Assembly (NCBI GenBank): GCA_018806985.1
Contig: JADANN010000222.1
Location: forward strand, 1,068,001-1,132,000
Length of the DNA stretch: 64,000 nt
Direction: 5' to 3'
From: Angiostrongylus vasorum
Taxonomy: Eukaryota; Nematoda; Chromadorea; Rhabditida; Metastrongylidae
Each line of letters starts with the position of its first letter. Position 1 is the stretch's first letter. The notes below the pieces were generated by a model. It saw only the letters and a program-made list of their open reading frames with translations. It ran no database searches and had not been told where the DNA came from. This document shows positions 45,601 through 51,965 of this stretch, piece after piece. The position numbers and the translations under genes were made by a program.

Positions 45601-47641
45601 GCATAATCACAACAAAAGAATAAAACTATAAAACTTATCGTTATTCTTTTGAAAACACATTTCAAATCCGGAGAATAGCAAGGAGGAATGCCTGGAAGTC
45701 ACATGCGACCTGGCCTGCATGTTCGCATCAATTTATGATGTGGGGTGTTGAAGTCATCAACCATATGCGACTATAATCAGCTGTTCTAACCTTCCTCATT
45801 GGAAGTCACGAAAAAAGCGGTGACTTTTTTTGAGAAGCTGTTGATCATGTAATTGCCATAGAGTTTTTCGTCTTTTTGCAAGTGTTATTGAAGCGTTTTG
45901 TATATCAGTATGCCCTTCCAGGCTCTGAAGAAGGCGATACTGCCGAAAAAGTCAGCTACTGTTGTATTGTATTGTGTGACTTTCTATGGAAGTAAATGTA
46001 TGCTGTGTAACAACCTCGCGATTGCTGAACAAGAAAACGACGAATTCATATTCCAATGCCGAGGTTAATGGAAAGTCGATCCTGGGAACTGTTACAAGCG
46101 ATTCTATCACTAGTGCATGAAGTAACACTTTCGACTACACCATGTTTCGCACAATATCACTTGTTTTATAACTCTAGACGCAAGACCCTACCAATATAAA
46201 TAGACGACATCCGCAGCACAGTTTATTAGTGGAAACGAAGTTTTTCCGCCTAAATCCAAGAAAAGTACATGGTGATTTGAAGCACAAAGTGACAGTGGTG
46301 AGGGCTTTCATGTTCATCAACATCTGGAGCAGTTCAGCATACATTCTGAACAGATTGTCATCGCCGAAGTCGTCATTGTCGTGCGAACAGCGGTCATACA
46401 TCATCATATACGACACTTCGCGATGAAAGCGATTATATTTTCTGGGACAAGGAAAAAAACACCGTCGTCAGGAAAAATTCACTCTTTCGCTATCTCGCCT
46501 CCCTCCTTTAACCACGTCATCTACCTGCGACACACTTCAACAATAGAAAATTGAATTCTACTGCAGTAATGGTTATTACGCAAGCAAGCAAAAGAGTGGT
46601 AAATAGATTTTGTAGTCTTCCTCTAAAACTATCCTTTTTATTTGTCCGCGAGTTCCGTCTATGAAAGTACAAGCAATCGCTAATTACGCTAATCCTTTGT
46701 AATTCCCATCAGCGTCCTTCTACCTGAAGGGTCCATCAAGCAAACTTTCATATGCAGCATTTTGAACCCCCACCACAGCATCGAATCCCATTAACGACCA
46801 TTGTTATTTCTTATAAAGCCAGTTCATATCCTTCACCTAACAAAATTAGAAGCATCCTTACGGACATCCATATCAAACTGCTTTTTAAGTCACAAAAACT
46901 CGAAAACGATGGAGTGTTTTTTAGAAAGGTATATGAGTTGACACTAAGCAATGATGATATCTAACGTGGTCATCATCGCAAGGATAGAAAAAAAGACGAG
47001 AAAAGAGGAAGAAAGCAAAAACGACTTTATGATTCATCCCACGTTTAATAATCTTTTGGAGCTAATTAGCTATGTAAATGAGCTTGTCTAGAAGTACAGG
47101 AGTGGAACGGATTCAGAAAGTGAATAATGACCGGATGAGCAAAAGAACGTGCATTATTAGAACTAGAAAAAAGTGGAAGAATGGAGCAGCTGCCATGTTA
47201 AATGCTTGCTAATGAAAAACACTTTAAGAGTTTGTTGAGATACTTGTGTTGTTCCTCACGATATGTGATAAGGATTGCACTTGAAGAGAATATAAACTCA
47301 AAGCAAATAACCTAGGTTACGGTAGGGAAAGATAAAATTACACAATCAAGAAAGACTGCAGCAATAAAACATGAAAGAAAAAATGGGCGAACACCGCTGA
47401 CCTGTTGATAACTGGCGACTAGCGTCTCATCATGAAACCAATCGAGTCGTCGAACTAAATGTGGCGACTCAAAATCGGGTGCCATATGAGTCTGAATGAA
47501 ATACGCAGCTGGTGGACAGGTAAGTACGATTTCACTGGAGTTATTCGGTGTGACTAATGGATGCTGAGTAGATGTCTCATATCTGCGATGAAGTGATGGC
47601 GTTACAACAGTCGCCAGCAACAAATATAGTCGATTCGTCAT
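1245..47641 (-). CDS. Receptor-type protein tyrosine phosphatase (Ig, 3x FN3, TM, D1, D2), 28 proposed exons
   Basis: Single-pass receptor that should remove phosphate from phosphotyrosine at the cell surface. I rebuilt it by joining exons on splice sites and phase. Exons: 47402-47641, 34245-34434, 29058-29176, 28631-28691, 28421-28582, 27092-27245, 26284-26389, 25726-25878, 25129-25216, 23214-23309, 22470-22621, 19379-19473, 19214-19293, 18716-18813, 17842-17912, 17107-17197, 15765-15900, 14965-15108, 14442-14578, 13625-13760, 12898-12980, 9199-9262, 8513-8575, 8134-8239, 7675-7769, 2457-2633, 1332-1469 and perhaps 1245-1274. The protein is about 1090 residues. Phases agree through exon 16; exons 17, 26 and 27 each need a small indel to stay open. 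D1 catalytic residues are intact and D2 is degraded. The domain order resembles LAR/PTP69D-type receptors. The C. elegans RPTPs (clr-1, ptp-3, ptp-4) are the candidates to compare, but I cannot choose an orthologue, so no symbol is given. The last three exons are the least certain. Confidence 0.85.
1932..2210 (-). repeat. tRNA-derived SINE, copy 1
   Basis: Minus-strand copy of a roughly 275-bp family. The head carries an RNA polymerase III A-box-like TGGCGCAGT region (mutated here) and a B-box-like GGATCGATTCC region. The body shares the segments CCAGACTTGTCTGGGAGGAT and AAAGGCCAGATATGCATTCA, and the tail shares ATCCCTCAGGGATTGATCAA with the other copies (diverged here). It lies beside a mariner fragment in intron 26 of the RPTP gene. 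Confidence 0.75.
2218..2376 (+). mobile_element. Mariner transposase N-terminal fragment
   Basis: Plus-strand frames read [13 protein letters not shown] and, after a frameshift, [19 protein letters not shown] then [10 protein letters not shown]. This is the helix-turn-helix start of mariner-family transposases (acidic DLED/DELR stretch followed by an ANPR-type TLRELAE segment). No catalytic domain follows, so it is a short inactive relic. Confidence 0.55.
2704..3027. repeat. Inverted pair of a second tRNA-like SINE with a shared terminal repeat
   Basis: TGGCTAAGAGAAAGGCA appears near 2707 on plus and near 3025 on minus. Inside, the plus strand carries a tRNA-like head (GGTGCGGTGGATAGCACG) and ends with GAGTTTTGCTGGTATCTCAG. 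The minus strand carries a B box (GGTTCGAATCTGG) and a matching tail. Two heads therefore face outward in a short foldback. Related copies lie at 53.9-54.4 kb. Confidence 0.55.
5406..6317. repeat. 13-bp target-site duplication flanking the PLE
   Basis: GACCTTGAAGAAT occurs at 5406-5418 and again at 6305-6317. Each copy encodes the same LINE residues (FFKV). Removing one copy plus the insert rejoins the endonuclease frame from REDHAFFKV to IVGDFN. Confidence 0.85.
5419..6304 (-). mobile_element. Truncated Penelope-like element with GIY-YIG domain and degenerate ribozyme-like 3' end
   Basis: The minus strand encodes a PLE C-terminus: [20 protein letters not shown], a zinc-type knuckle [12 protein letters not shown], then the GIY-YIG endonuclease core [20 protein letters not shown] and [11 protein letters not shown]. 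Its 3' sequence on the left (5440-5560) carries a decayed hammerhead-like motif. The insert is flanked by a 13-bp duplication, GACCTTGAAGAAT, at 5406-5418 and 6305-6317. The reverse transcriptase part is absent (5' truncation). The long open frame spanning its right junction is a chance fusion of LINE and PLE. Confidence 0.85.
6760..7060 (-). repeat. Probable 5' leader of the RTE element; related copy near 56.5 kb
   Basis: The stretch upstream of the LINE coding start includes a G-rich run (near 6797) and a segment GCTTTTGGCTGAATAGGCTC at 6970-6989. A similar stretch (AGCTTTTGGCCGAATCGATG with matching surroundings) recurs at about 56480-56640. Probably element leader sequence; no gene is seen. 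Confidence 0.4.
7060..7674. other. Intronic sequence without recognised features
   Basis: Right-hand part of RPTP intron 25. Open frames here lack codon structure or motifs. No exon on the minus strand with good splice sites and phase was found. Confidence 0.5.
10479..10519 (-). ncRNA. Hammerhead-ribozyme-like motif, left end of the PLE
   Basis: The minus strand reads a stem I strand CAAGCT, the core CTGAGGA, one extra A, stem II GGCG-AAATC-CGCC, then GAAA, CG, TC and the stem I partner AGCTTG (6 bp). Type I hammerheads with a very short stem III are known from Penelope-like elements, where they may act as dimers (here through the self-complementary ACGT). The extra A before stem II is unusual, so activity is unproven. 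It lies downstream of the GIY-YIG frame, as expected for a PLE. Confidence 0.65.
10743..11510 (-). pseudogene. PLE C-terminal region with GIY-YIG endonuclease domain
   Basis: Frames 11079-11510 and 10743-11039, broken between CET and MSSG, encode [20 protein letters not shown] and then [20 protein letters not shown] with [19 protein letters not shown]. The VYLISC ... EYIG spacing is the GIY-YIG motif of Penelope-like retroelements, which combine an RT with this endonuclease. The break and the missing N-terminus make it nonfunctional. Confidence 0.8.
11523..11729 (-). pseudogene. PLE reverse transcriptase fragment with YIDD motif
   Basis: A 68-codon frame reads [20 protein letters not shown], then [19 protein letters not shown] and [13 protein letters not shown] is the catalytic metal-binding motif of the PLE reverse transcriptase. 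The sequence lies in the loop of the inverted element, in the same orientation as the GIY-YIG part. Confidence 0.8.
12309..12349 (+). ncRNA. Hammerhead-ribozyme-like motif, right end of the PLE
   Basis: Identical core and stems to the copy at 10479-10519 but on the plus strand: CAAGCT, CTGAGGA, A, GGCG-AAATC-CGCC, GAAA, CG, TC, AGCTTG. The element therefore has ribozyme-like motifs pointing outward at both ends. Confidence 0.65.
12898..17912 (-). CDS. RPTP exons 15-21: catalytic PTP domain D1
   Basis: Exons 17842-17912, 17107-17197, 15765-15900, 14965-15108, 14442-14578, 13625-13760 and 12898-12980. In order they carry the RYLNIG and [12 protein letters not shown] motif, [28 protein letters not shown], the WPD loop in [11 protein letters not shown], the signature [10 protein letters not shown] (split by an intron after HC, catalytic Cys about residue 790) and [15 protein letters not shown]. 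All the usual catalytic residues are visible, so D1 should be active. Exon 17 is 136 nt although both flanking introns are phase 0. Shortening its six-A run (15888-15893 on the plus strand) by one base restores the frame. Confidence 0.88.
13928..14212 (+). repeat. tRNA-derived SINE, copy 2
   Basis: A full-length copy. The head GGCGCGTGTGGCGCAATGG carries the A box, AATCGATCCC the degenerate B box, and the body has CCAGACTTGTCTGTGAGGAT. The tail is ATCCCTCAGGGATTGATCAA followed by GAGAGCTTTATCC. It is inserted in RPTP intron 19, between the two exons that split the HCS signature. Confidence 0.8.
15206..15266. repeat. TAAA and TA microsatellites
   Basis: Seven or so TAAA units run directly into about 18 TA units, immediately left of the palindromic MITE, in RPTP intron 17. 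Confidence 0.9.
15273..15521. mobile_element. Palindromic MITE, about 249 bp with long inverted repeats
   Basis: The outer 23 bp (from AAGATTGCTGAGATATTTGC) are perfect inverted repeats. The arms stay complementary for about 110 bp, including GGACCGCAGGTGGCTGCGGT, CTATTGTCCTTTCCGG and CACCATACGG. There is no coding capacity. It is flanked by TA-rich sequence, suggesting insertion at TA. Half a copy recurs at 48764-48902. Confidence 0.85.
15588..15631. repeat. TA microsatellite
   Basis: An almost uninterrupted TA array broken once by ATGTAT, on the right side of the MITE. Confidence 0.9.
17385..17690. mobile_element. PLE-derived foldback element with ribozyme-like right end
   Basis: The left end reads TTAACCTCGGCATTGG and GTAAGCAAACACAATATTG. 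The right end carries TTGAAGAAGCCGAAACCCGC then CGAAACGTCACC, followed by AACAACCTCGTGCGTACTAA, the inverse of the left end. The core is CTGA mutated to TTGA. It lies in RPTP intron 15, 150-460 nt from two D1 exons. Confidence 0.65.
18716..22621 (-). CDS. RPTP exons 11-14: membrane-proximal segment, TM helix and juxtamembrane region
   Basis: Exon 22470-22621 is an extracellular stretch ([17 protein letters not shown]) with candidate N-glycosylation sites. Exon 19379-19473 encodes the only strong transmembrane helix, [20 protein letters not shown]. Exon 19214-19293 is lysine-rich (FIKKKEK), as expected just inside the membrane. Exon 18716-18813 encodes [20 protein letters not shown], the conserved lead-in to a first PTP domain. 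Phases 0, 2, 1 and 0 all fit. Intron 11 (19474-22469) holds two PLE-derived foldback elements. Confidence 0.85.
21268..21842. mobile_element. PLE-derived foldback element with paired hammerhead-like motifs
   Basis: The left end (minus) carries CTGAAGA, CGGT-GATACT-ACCG, GAAC, GTC, AGC at about 21332-21366. The right end (plus) keeps the 3' half, GATACTGCCGAAACGTCAGC, at about 21723-21742. Outer ends are GCAAACATGAGGTGTTTC and ACACCTCGTGTTC with CAATGCCGAGGTTAA. The interior (21600-21690) matches the sequence just past the GIY-YIG domain of the PLE near 5.8 kb. It lies in RPTP intron 11. Confidence 0.65.
22075..22430. mobile_element. PLE-derived foldback element, decayed
   Basis: The left half (minus type) reads GGTTCCGTTTTCTTCAGAGC. 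The right half (plus) reads GGAAAACGAAACCGCAGGAA then CGTCGGCTATTGTGG, and ends with ATTGACCAATGCTGAG. The layout matches the element at 21.3-21.8 kb and lies 230 bp from it. Confidence 0.55.
23214..25878 (-). CDS. RPTP exons 8-10: fibronectin type III domain 3
   Basis: Exons 25726-25878, 25129-25216 and 23214-23309. They read [37 protein letters not shown], then [13 protein letters not shown] and [18 protein letters not shown], a complete FN3 domain at about residues 349-456. Splice phases (0, 1, 1) agree across all three junctions. The intron between exons 9 and 10 (23310-25128) contains a truncated copy of the AAGT-tailed repeat but no other gene. Confidence 0.82.
23784..23970 (-). repeat. 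AAGT-tailed SINE-like repeat, truncated copy
   Basis: Starts at the inverse tail CTTACTTGG and runs through CCATCCTCACTGG, AGGTCAGCCCGGCCAAAATC and GGAGATTTGCCACCATGCGA to about 23970, where the 5' part is missing. Intron 9 of the RPTP gene. Confidence 0.7.
26284..27245 (-). CDS. RPTP exons 6-7: fibronectin type III domain 2
   Basis: Exon 27092-27245 encodes [20 protein letters not shown] and [13 protein letters not shown]. Exon 26284-26389 encodes [20 protein letters not shown] and EFGKSPP. Together they form an FN3 domain, about residues 258-344. Exon 7 has two possible donors. gtacga at 26283-26278 keeps phase 0 with exon 8. gtaaga at 26251-26246 adds ten codons but puts exon 8 out of frame. 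I chose the first; exon 11 of this gene also uses a gtacga donor. Confidence 0.78.
27523..27917 (+). repeat. AAGT-tailed SINE-like repeat, full copy
   Basis: About 390 bp from CCCTCCCAACGGTTTACCGC to GAGTAAGTAAG. Landmarks shared by all copies: AGGAAGCCTAGCTAAGAGCA, ATACCAGGATCC, CGCATGGTGGCAAATCTCCC and the 3' end TATGCTGGGGACCGCAC. The 3' end resembles the RTE end at 62.7 kb. It lies in RPTP intron 5. Confidence 0.8.
28421..29176 (-). CDS. RPTP exons 3-5: fibronectin type III domain 1
   Basis: Exons 29058-29176, 28631-28691 and 28421-28582. Joined, they read [16 protein letters not shown], then [11 protein letters not shown], then [20 protein letters not shown] and [13 protein letters not shown]: the A-G strands of an FN3 domain, about residues 146-255. 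To keep the frame, exon 3 must use the donor gttcgg at 29057-29052 rather than gtcagt five bases further on, and exon 5 must use the acceptor ending at 28583 rather than the one ending at 28591. Both alternatives leave the FN3 frame out of phase. Confidence 0.8.
29177..34244. other. RPTP intron 2
   Basis: About 5 kb between the Ig and first FN3 exons. It holds a foldback PLE relic at 31165-31498 with a SINE fragment inside it. I see no other gene; the 89-codon frame at 30878-31147 has no recognisable motif. Confidence 0.6.
31165..31498. mobile_element. PLE-derived foldback relic with SINE fragment inside
   Basis: Left end TTGTTGAGCAAACAAGG then GCTGAGGTTTTGGCGGATTT and CACCTTCTTCAGG (decayed ribozyme-like motif, minus). 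Right end CGTGTTTACTCAACAAGG then GAGGTTGACAGAAAGTCGGT. The middle (31318-31400) contains CCAGACAAGTCTGGTACCAA from the tRNA-derived SINE. Confidence 0.55.
34245..34434 (-). CDS. RPTP exon 2: second half of Ig domain
   Basis: 63 codons plus one base, between a ttcag acceptor and a gtaagt donor. The frame carries the Ig signature [15 protein letters not shown], whose cysteine would pair with the one in exon 1. Phase 0 in and phase 1 out match both neighbours. The Ig domain therefore spans roughly residues 30-143. It sits between introns of 13 kb and 5 kb, but the frame is clean and the motif is unmistakable. Confidence 0.85.
35088..35370 (+). repeat. tRNA-derived SINE, copy 3
   Basis: Head GGGCGCGTGTGGCGCAGTGG, body CCAGACTTGTCTGGGAGGAT and AAAGGCCAGATATGCATTCA, tail GAGTCCCTCAGGGATTGATC then AGAGCTTCATCC. 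Full length, inserted after AT-rich sequence in RPTP intron 1. Confidence 0.8.
36704..37098 (-). repeat. AAGT-tailed SINE-like repeat, reverse copy
   Basis: The inverse of the copy at 27523, from ACTTGACACTGGAACGGCTC to GGCGGTAAACCGTTGGGAGG. It explains the 203-codon open frame here, which is not a gene. Confidence 0.8.
37240..37500 (-). repeat. Zinc-ribbon-type repeat, copy 1
   Basis: Minus strand, one of three related stretches (also 47980-48300 and 50630-50800). A frame here ends in CKK followed by DPHSRCDDE, matching ECKKC and DPYSKCND in copy 2. The family is unidentified. Confidence 0.45.
39101..39131. repeat. ATC trinucleotide microsatellite
   Basis: About nine ATC/CAT units in a row in RPTP intron 1. 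Confidence 0.9.
39757..40028 (-). repeat. tRNA-derived SINE, copy 4
   Basis: A minus-strand full copy. It begins (plus coordinates) with CTCTCAGCGTTGATCAATCC and ends with CAACCACTGCGCCACATGCG, the inverse of the tRNA-like head. Confidence 0.8.
41484..41622 (-). repeat. tRNA-derived SINE, degenerate copy
   Basis: A shortened minus-strand copy with TTTTGACCAATCTCTGAAGG, CGGTACCAAG and CGCGTGTATTGCGGGAGC. Most of the body is deleted. Confidence 0.45.
42316..42396. repeat. CA-rich microsatellite
   Basis: An imperfect CA array, with CACG units near its end, in RPTP intron 1. Confidence 0.9.
43115..44020. mobile_element. PLE-derived foldback element split by an AAGT-tailed repeat
   Basis: Left end: TATTAACCTCGGCATTGATT, AGAAACACGAGGTAGG and a minus-type ribozyme relic. 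Right arm: CCTGCCTCTGAAAAAAGGCG, interrupted at 43550, and resuming at 43967 with ACCACCAACCTCGTCTTTGC. The interruption is the repeat at 43550-43956. Confidence 0.65.
43550..43956 (+). repeat. AAGT-tailed SINE-like repeat inserted into a foldback element
   Basis: A full copy ending in CAAGTAAGTAAGC. A 10-bp duplication, ATAAATTCTG, flanks it at 43540-43549 and 43957-43966, fixing its boundaries and showing target-primed insertion. Confidence 0.85.
45068..45337 (-). repeat. tRNA-derived SINE, copy 5
   Basis: A minus-strand copy from CGGCGTTGATCAATCC to CACTACTCGCGCCC (plus coordinates), with the shared body ATATCTGGCCTTTACAATGA. Confidence 0.8.
45880..46092 (+). mobile_element. PLE-derived end with hammerhead-like motif
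   Basis: The plus strand carries CCAGGCT, CTGAAGA, A, GGC-GATACT-GCC, GAAA, AAGTC, AGC at about 45923-45961, followed by AACAACCTCGCGATTGCTGA and CCAATGCCGAGGTTAATGG, the usual end of the family. Stem II pairs perfectly. The left arm is too diverged to place. Confidence 0.55.
47402..47641 (-). CDS. RPTP exon 1: start codon, signal peptide, first half of Ig domain
   Basis: The ATG at 47641-47639 opens an 80-codon exon. Residues 1-20 have a hydrophobic core (LYLLLATVV) typical of a signal peptide. The Ig domain follows, with its first cysteine in VLTCPP and a tryptophan in LDWFHDE. The exon ends after SYQQ at a GT donor (gtcagc) in phase 0. It joins exon 2 across a 13-kb intron. The start was chosen because it is the first Met of the frame and directly precedes the hydrophobic stretch. 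No spliced-leader acceptor is obvious just upstream. Confidence 0.8.
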
Positions 47642-47779
47642 CGTTTTAGTAAAAGTAGTACTGCGTTATTGTCGTGGAGATCGTGGAGCATCATTGCAAG
47701 AATTTACGAGCATTGTATTGCGAGGTATGATAAGTTCACAGTAACATTCATAAAGGAATTCGTCCCGTGACAAGCGTCA

Positions 47780-47856
47780 ATACTGCTGCTGTTGATGCTG
47801 CTGTTGATGTTGCAGGCTGCTGCCGTTGCTGCTGCTGCTGCTGCTTGGCAAGTATT
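47780..47856. repeat. CTG/GTTGATG-rich tract upstream of the RPTP start
   Basis: Imperfect CTG units (TGCTGCTGTTGATG, TGCTGCTGCTGCTGC) about 140-215 bp upstream of the RPTP start codon. Confidence 0.7.
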
Positions 47857-47979
47857 TTACCGAATGGGCGGGGTTACGTCGCTGCCTTCCGCGCAGCTTA
47901 TGAAATGGCAAGTGGGCGTGGCAGTTATTATCTACGATCAGATGAGAGCTACATTTTTTTAATCAATTAATTTTGTATG

Positions 47980-48300
47980 GACCGTCATTACATTTACTGT
48001 ACGGATCTCAGCACTTTTTACATTCGATTCGTTTTTTCTCGTAATCCACGTCCAAAAAGGTCTTCGCACATTTCGTGCATTGTTTCGGCTGCTGCTTGAG
48101 GATTTCATCTCTTTTTTTTAATTCATGACGTAGAATGCTGGATGAGTCGATTCTCCTGATAATTTTCGAAATAGTCGAACTAAAACGTTCCCACGTGGAC
48201 TGGAGAAGAACGTTGGGCTCAGCATCGAACCAATCAGAACCTTGCCTGTTTCCTGATGGACTGCATTACTGACCACTGAGCAACCCTCCAGAATATACCT
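47980..48300 (-). repeat. Zinc-ribbon-type repeat, copy 2
   Basis: The best-preserved copy. A minus-strand frame reads RDEILKQQPKQCTKCAKTFL then DVDYEKKRIECKKC, giving CxxC-x16-CxxC. It lies about 340 bp upstream of the RPTP start codon. A mobile-element origin is likely because three copies exist, but the family is not recognised. Confidence 0.5.
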
Positions 48301-48763
48301 AGATACTTACATATAAAGGTGCATCCATGCATACACATCTATGCAGAAAGACGCTGTCTCAGAGTGAAAGCGCTCGCCAATCGTTCGAATAATTAGGGAA
48401 GCTGAAGGCAAAAAGACACTTTCTCTTTTCTACTGAAAGTGAAGTCACATGAAAATTCAAATTGAAAAAAAAGGAAGAAAGAGAAAGAAGAGAGAAGAGA
48501 CAAGAAAGGAGAAAAAATGCAGGAACCAATTAAATATTTCAGCAGTGTAGAAGATCTGTCGAATTCACATGTTTGACAGAACGGTGACAAATCGTTGTCA
48601 TTCCGTCCAGCAGCGGACAGCAGATGGTCTGTCTGCAATTTATCGTCGAAGAATTGAATGGAACAAAGGAATGAAAGACAAGTGAACTTACTTGGAAGCA
48701 TAACGTTTTTTCCAGTTACGGTCCAAATCGCCTGGCTTACTCAACCACTATCTAGTCTACAAC

Positions 48764-48902
48764 GATGCTGAGATATTTGCAAAACTCCGGACCGCAAGTG
48801 TCTGCGGTGGGGAACGAACTAGCTATTGTCCTTTCCGGGGAGCAACGCGTTCACCACCACACCATGCGAGTCCTTCGTTTCGTCTGTCTTTCAGCTAGTT
48901 CT
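48764..48902 (+). mobile_element. Half copy of the palindromic MITE
   Basis: Matches the left arm of the element at 15273-15521: GATGCTGAGATATTTGCAAA, ACTCCGGACCGCAAG, CTATTGTCCTTTCCGG, CACCACACCATGCG. The right arm is missing. Confidence 0.75.
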
Positions 48903-49576
48903 ATCGATCTCTGCCATCAACAATCACCCGTCAATCACTATCTAGTCTGTTTAATGTTCATGACTGTCTGTGATTAAGGTAAGACTGAGAATAAAGCACT
49001 CCAGAGATTAAAGATCACGAAATGATTCAAAAATCCAAAACACCTCTTGAAAAGTCTTCTTAATGAAATGAAGATTTCGAACAATTGGCGTTAAATACAA
49101 ATCAATTTAAGCTCAGTAATTTGACAAGTGATCGCCAGAGAGTTTGTAAATTTTTTTCATAGTAATCTAATTTATTCCGTGGAAGCTTCACTAATGAATG
49201 ATTTGTGGAGCTTTAGAGTCTTCGGAGTACAAAAAAACACCAACAGCAGTAGAATCGGTATAGAACGGAAAAGTCGTAGAAAAGAAAGAAAATAAATTAG
49301 AAAGATAAAGTATTCAATCCGTACTGCTTATAAATCCATGGATTTCCTTACCCATGTAGATGCTGTTTTCTAACCCTAATGGTGTATCCAAAAATAGTGA
49401 TGAATTCTTAAATTTTTTTTAGGTAGGTTTAAGATCAAGGTGCTTAGGAAATTGAAAGCAAAAAAATCAAGTTTAAAGTTTTCTGTTTCCTAAAGCAAGG
49501 CAATGATACATAGTGAACAACATCACATAAAAGCTTCGCGAAATCCTGGTTGTTCCAATTCTTTTATGCATAAAAT

Positions 49577-49972
49577 ACTTACTTACTTGATACTTGATGC
49601 ATGAATGGTCCGTCCTCACTGGTTGTGTGGGCTCCAGCACAATCTCCACTTTTCGAAGATTTGCTGCTTGAGCCATTGTGGCTCCCAGGAATCCTGAGGT
49701 CGGCCTGGCCAAAGTCTGCCCCAGATCTTCACTACCACGGGCAGTCGCAGCCCTTGTGGATCAGAGGGAGATTTGCCACCATGCGGCTTTGATACCAGGA
49801 CGGTGGTGGATCCTGGTATTGGTTTACTCTTAGCTAGGCTTCCTGATGGAAACGCCGGACTCATTCATAGTTTGGGAAACCCTGCCAGAGGATGAATCCC
49901 CGCTGTACATCGCAGTCCGACACCCAGGAGCACCTCTCAGCCACGATGAGGCGGTAAATTGGGAGCTGTGCG
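49577..49972 (-). repeat. AAGT-tailed SINE-like repeat, reverse copy
   Basis: Starts with the inverse tail ACTTACTTACTTG and ends with GAGGCGGTAAATTGGGAGC. The small open frames here belong to this repeat. Confidence 0.8.
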
Positions 49973-50629
49973 TAAAATATAGGCATTAAAATATGAGGAA
50001 GGCGTACTTGATAAGAGAGCAGGACTTGTGCCCCATAGGCAAATCTGCAGATCCTAATGGTTTTTTATTTTTAATCAATAGAATAGAATATGACCTGATA
50101 TATGTTGCCCGAAAGGTGAAAGAGACGGTCATTTTCTAACCAAATGTATCGTTATTAAAGCATGCCTAGTGTTACATGTTAAGTTTTTATTTGGTCCCGA
50201 ATTGTTAACGATAACGTGGTAGAGGCTAGTGCCTCCCTAAGGTGAACTAATGACAGGAATCATCTTGCAACGGTCGTAACCGAGACGTCAGGTGTCAAAT
50301 CCCCTTCCCTCCTGATACACAGCAGTCGATGAGTATTTGTGTTGAAGACTTCAGAACGACCTTTATAACCCCTGAAGCTGTGTCTAAAATGAATGGAAAG
50401 AAAATTTTCCGCCTACCGAGAAAATTATCGTTTAAGTCAAAATCGTGACGGAGCCTAGATAATTCGTCGCTGAGGCTTGCTATCGCAGTAATAAGCAAAG
50501 TAGGTAGTTTGCATTAGAAGAAATTCACTGTGAATGTCTTACGATTAGCAGATGAATCCACTCAATACGTGTAAGCTTTAATACGCTGGCGATACCACTA
50601 TAGCAAAAGTGTTTTATTTACCTTTCTTT

Positions 50630-50800
50630 TACATGATCCGCCCGCATGCAACATCTAGAATGCTCTTCGGACATTTCGCCCGTTGCCTCGGCTGCTCTTT
50701 GAGGTCGTCGTCTTGTTTATAAATGACATAGAACGCCGGTCGAATCGATTCTTCTTACAATCTTGGAGATAGCGGAGCTAGGGCTTTCAGTAGGATGAAT
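50630..50800 (-). repeat. Zinc-ribbon-type repeat, copy 3
   Basis: A minus-strand frame reads DDDLKEQPRQRAKCPKSILD, aligned with LKQQPKQCTKCAKTFLD of copy 2. The second cysteine pair is lost. Confidence 0.4.
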
Positions 50801-51916
50801 TAGTGAGGATGCAATTGTAACTGCTTTTACTTTTCTCAATGTACGCGGTCGGTGATTCACGAAGTGCTGATGAAAATCCTGTACATGTATGGAGTGCAAA
50901 ACCCTATCGCATCGTCTTCACCAATCGTCCAGGCGAATAAAAAATGGTTTACTACGCCTATTACAGCCTTAACCACTCGCCTCTCGTTGAAACGCTTATC
51001 ATGCAGACGAACGAAGAAGAAATCAACCAGAAACCCAGAATTGCATGTAAGTAAGCAGTGCAAGGCACTGGATAAAGAGGTTCTGATTGTATTGTTTCAT
51101 AACAATTTGATTCACAAGTCTCGAAGTTAAAAAAGGTGCTACAGGATTTCAAACCTTTGGTTCAGAATCTGACAGTTCATACTAGTAGGCCTGACATCGC
51201 ACTCTAAATGAAATAACCACCCATTAGCCTTTTTTTCTAAGGATTCTCTTTTCTTTCTCGCGACTGTACGACTCGATTGTACAACATGAGCAATCAATCC
51301 ATCATGGCATGCGCAATTTATTCTGATCAGTCACGACGTAATCTCCTATCAAGTGTCCAGCTTGTTGCGATGCACATCATTCATTTTCATCTCTTTTCCT
51401 TTTTTCTCAATTTTTTTCTAATCGTCTATACAACATCACATTACAGTCCCCGCCATTTAGTACGTGAGTCTGTAAAAGGTCAATTGTTCCTATGTGAACA
51501 CCAATCCTCTTCTCAAACGTTTCGTTCTATTCTTACTAAAAGCAACTAATATTTTTCGATTCTTAAAGGAAACAATATGTTACGGAGAAGAAACATGTGA
51601 TAGCGAGAAAAAGTTGAAGATTACTTGACTGTACTATTTTATTCCATGTTCTATATGGACGTTCTTCCTTGTGCTCCTTCATTGTTTTGTCTCTTGTTTT
51701 TCCGTTTTTTTAGCTTTCATGCTTTCCTTTATTCATGCAATGATTCTATCCCAAATCCAGAGCTCAACTGCTCCAGTGAGAGTCCAATGCTTTTGCATGA
51801 AATCCCTCAATTATTCCTCCAATCCACAACCCATTTATTCATTTAGTAATTCTTCCACTTTTTTATTTTTCTCGTTTAAATTGCCTTTTTGATCCTTTAC
51901 CTTTTTCTTCACAGAT

Positions 51917-51965
51917 TCATTTCTTCATTCATTTATTCATTCATTAAATCATTCATTCATCCATT
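51917..51965. repeat. TTCATTCA-type simple repeat
   Basis: Imperfect CATT/TTCA units in a pyrimidine-rich region. Confidence 0.8.

Larger units (their letters stand above)
34435..47401. other. RPTP intron 1, 13 kb
   Basis: The longest intron, between signal-peptide exon 1 and exon 2. It contains SINE copies at 35.1, 39.8, 41.5 and 45.1 kb, AAGT-tailed repeats at 36.7 and 43.6 kb, foldback elements at 43.1 and 45.9 kb, a zinc-ribbon-type repeat at 37.3 kb and microsatellites. No other coding exon could be defended. Confidence 0.65.

Noticed and set aside
47312..47401. Extension of RPTP exon 1 past the donor
   Set aside because: The extra codons are intronic: the Ig fold continues properly only after splicing to exon 2.
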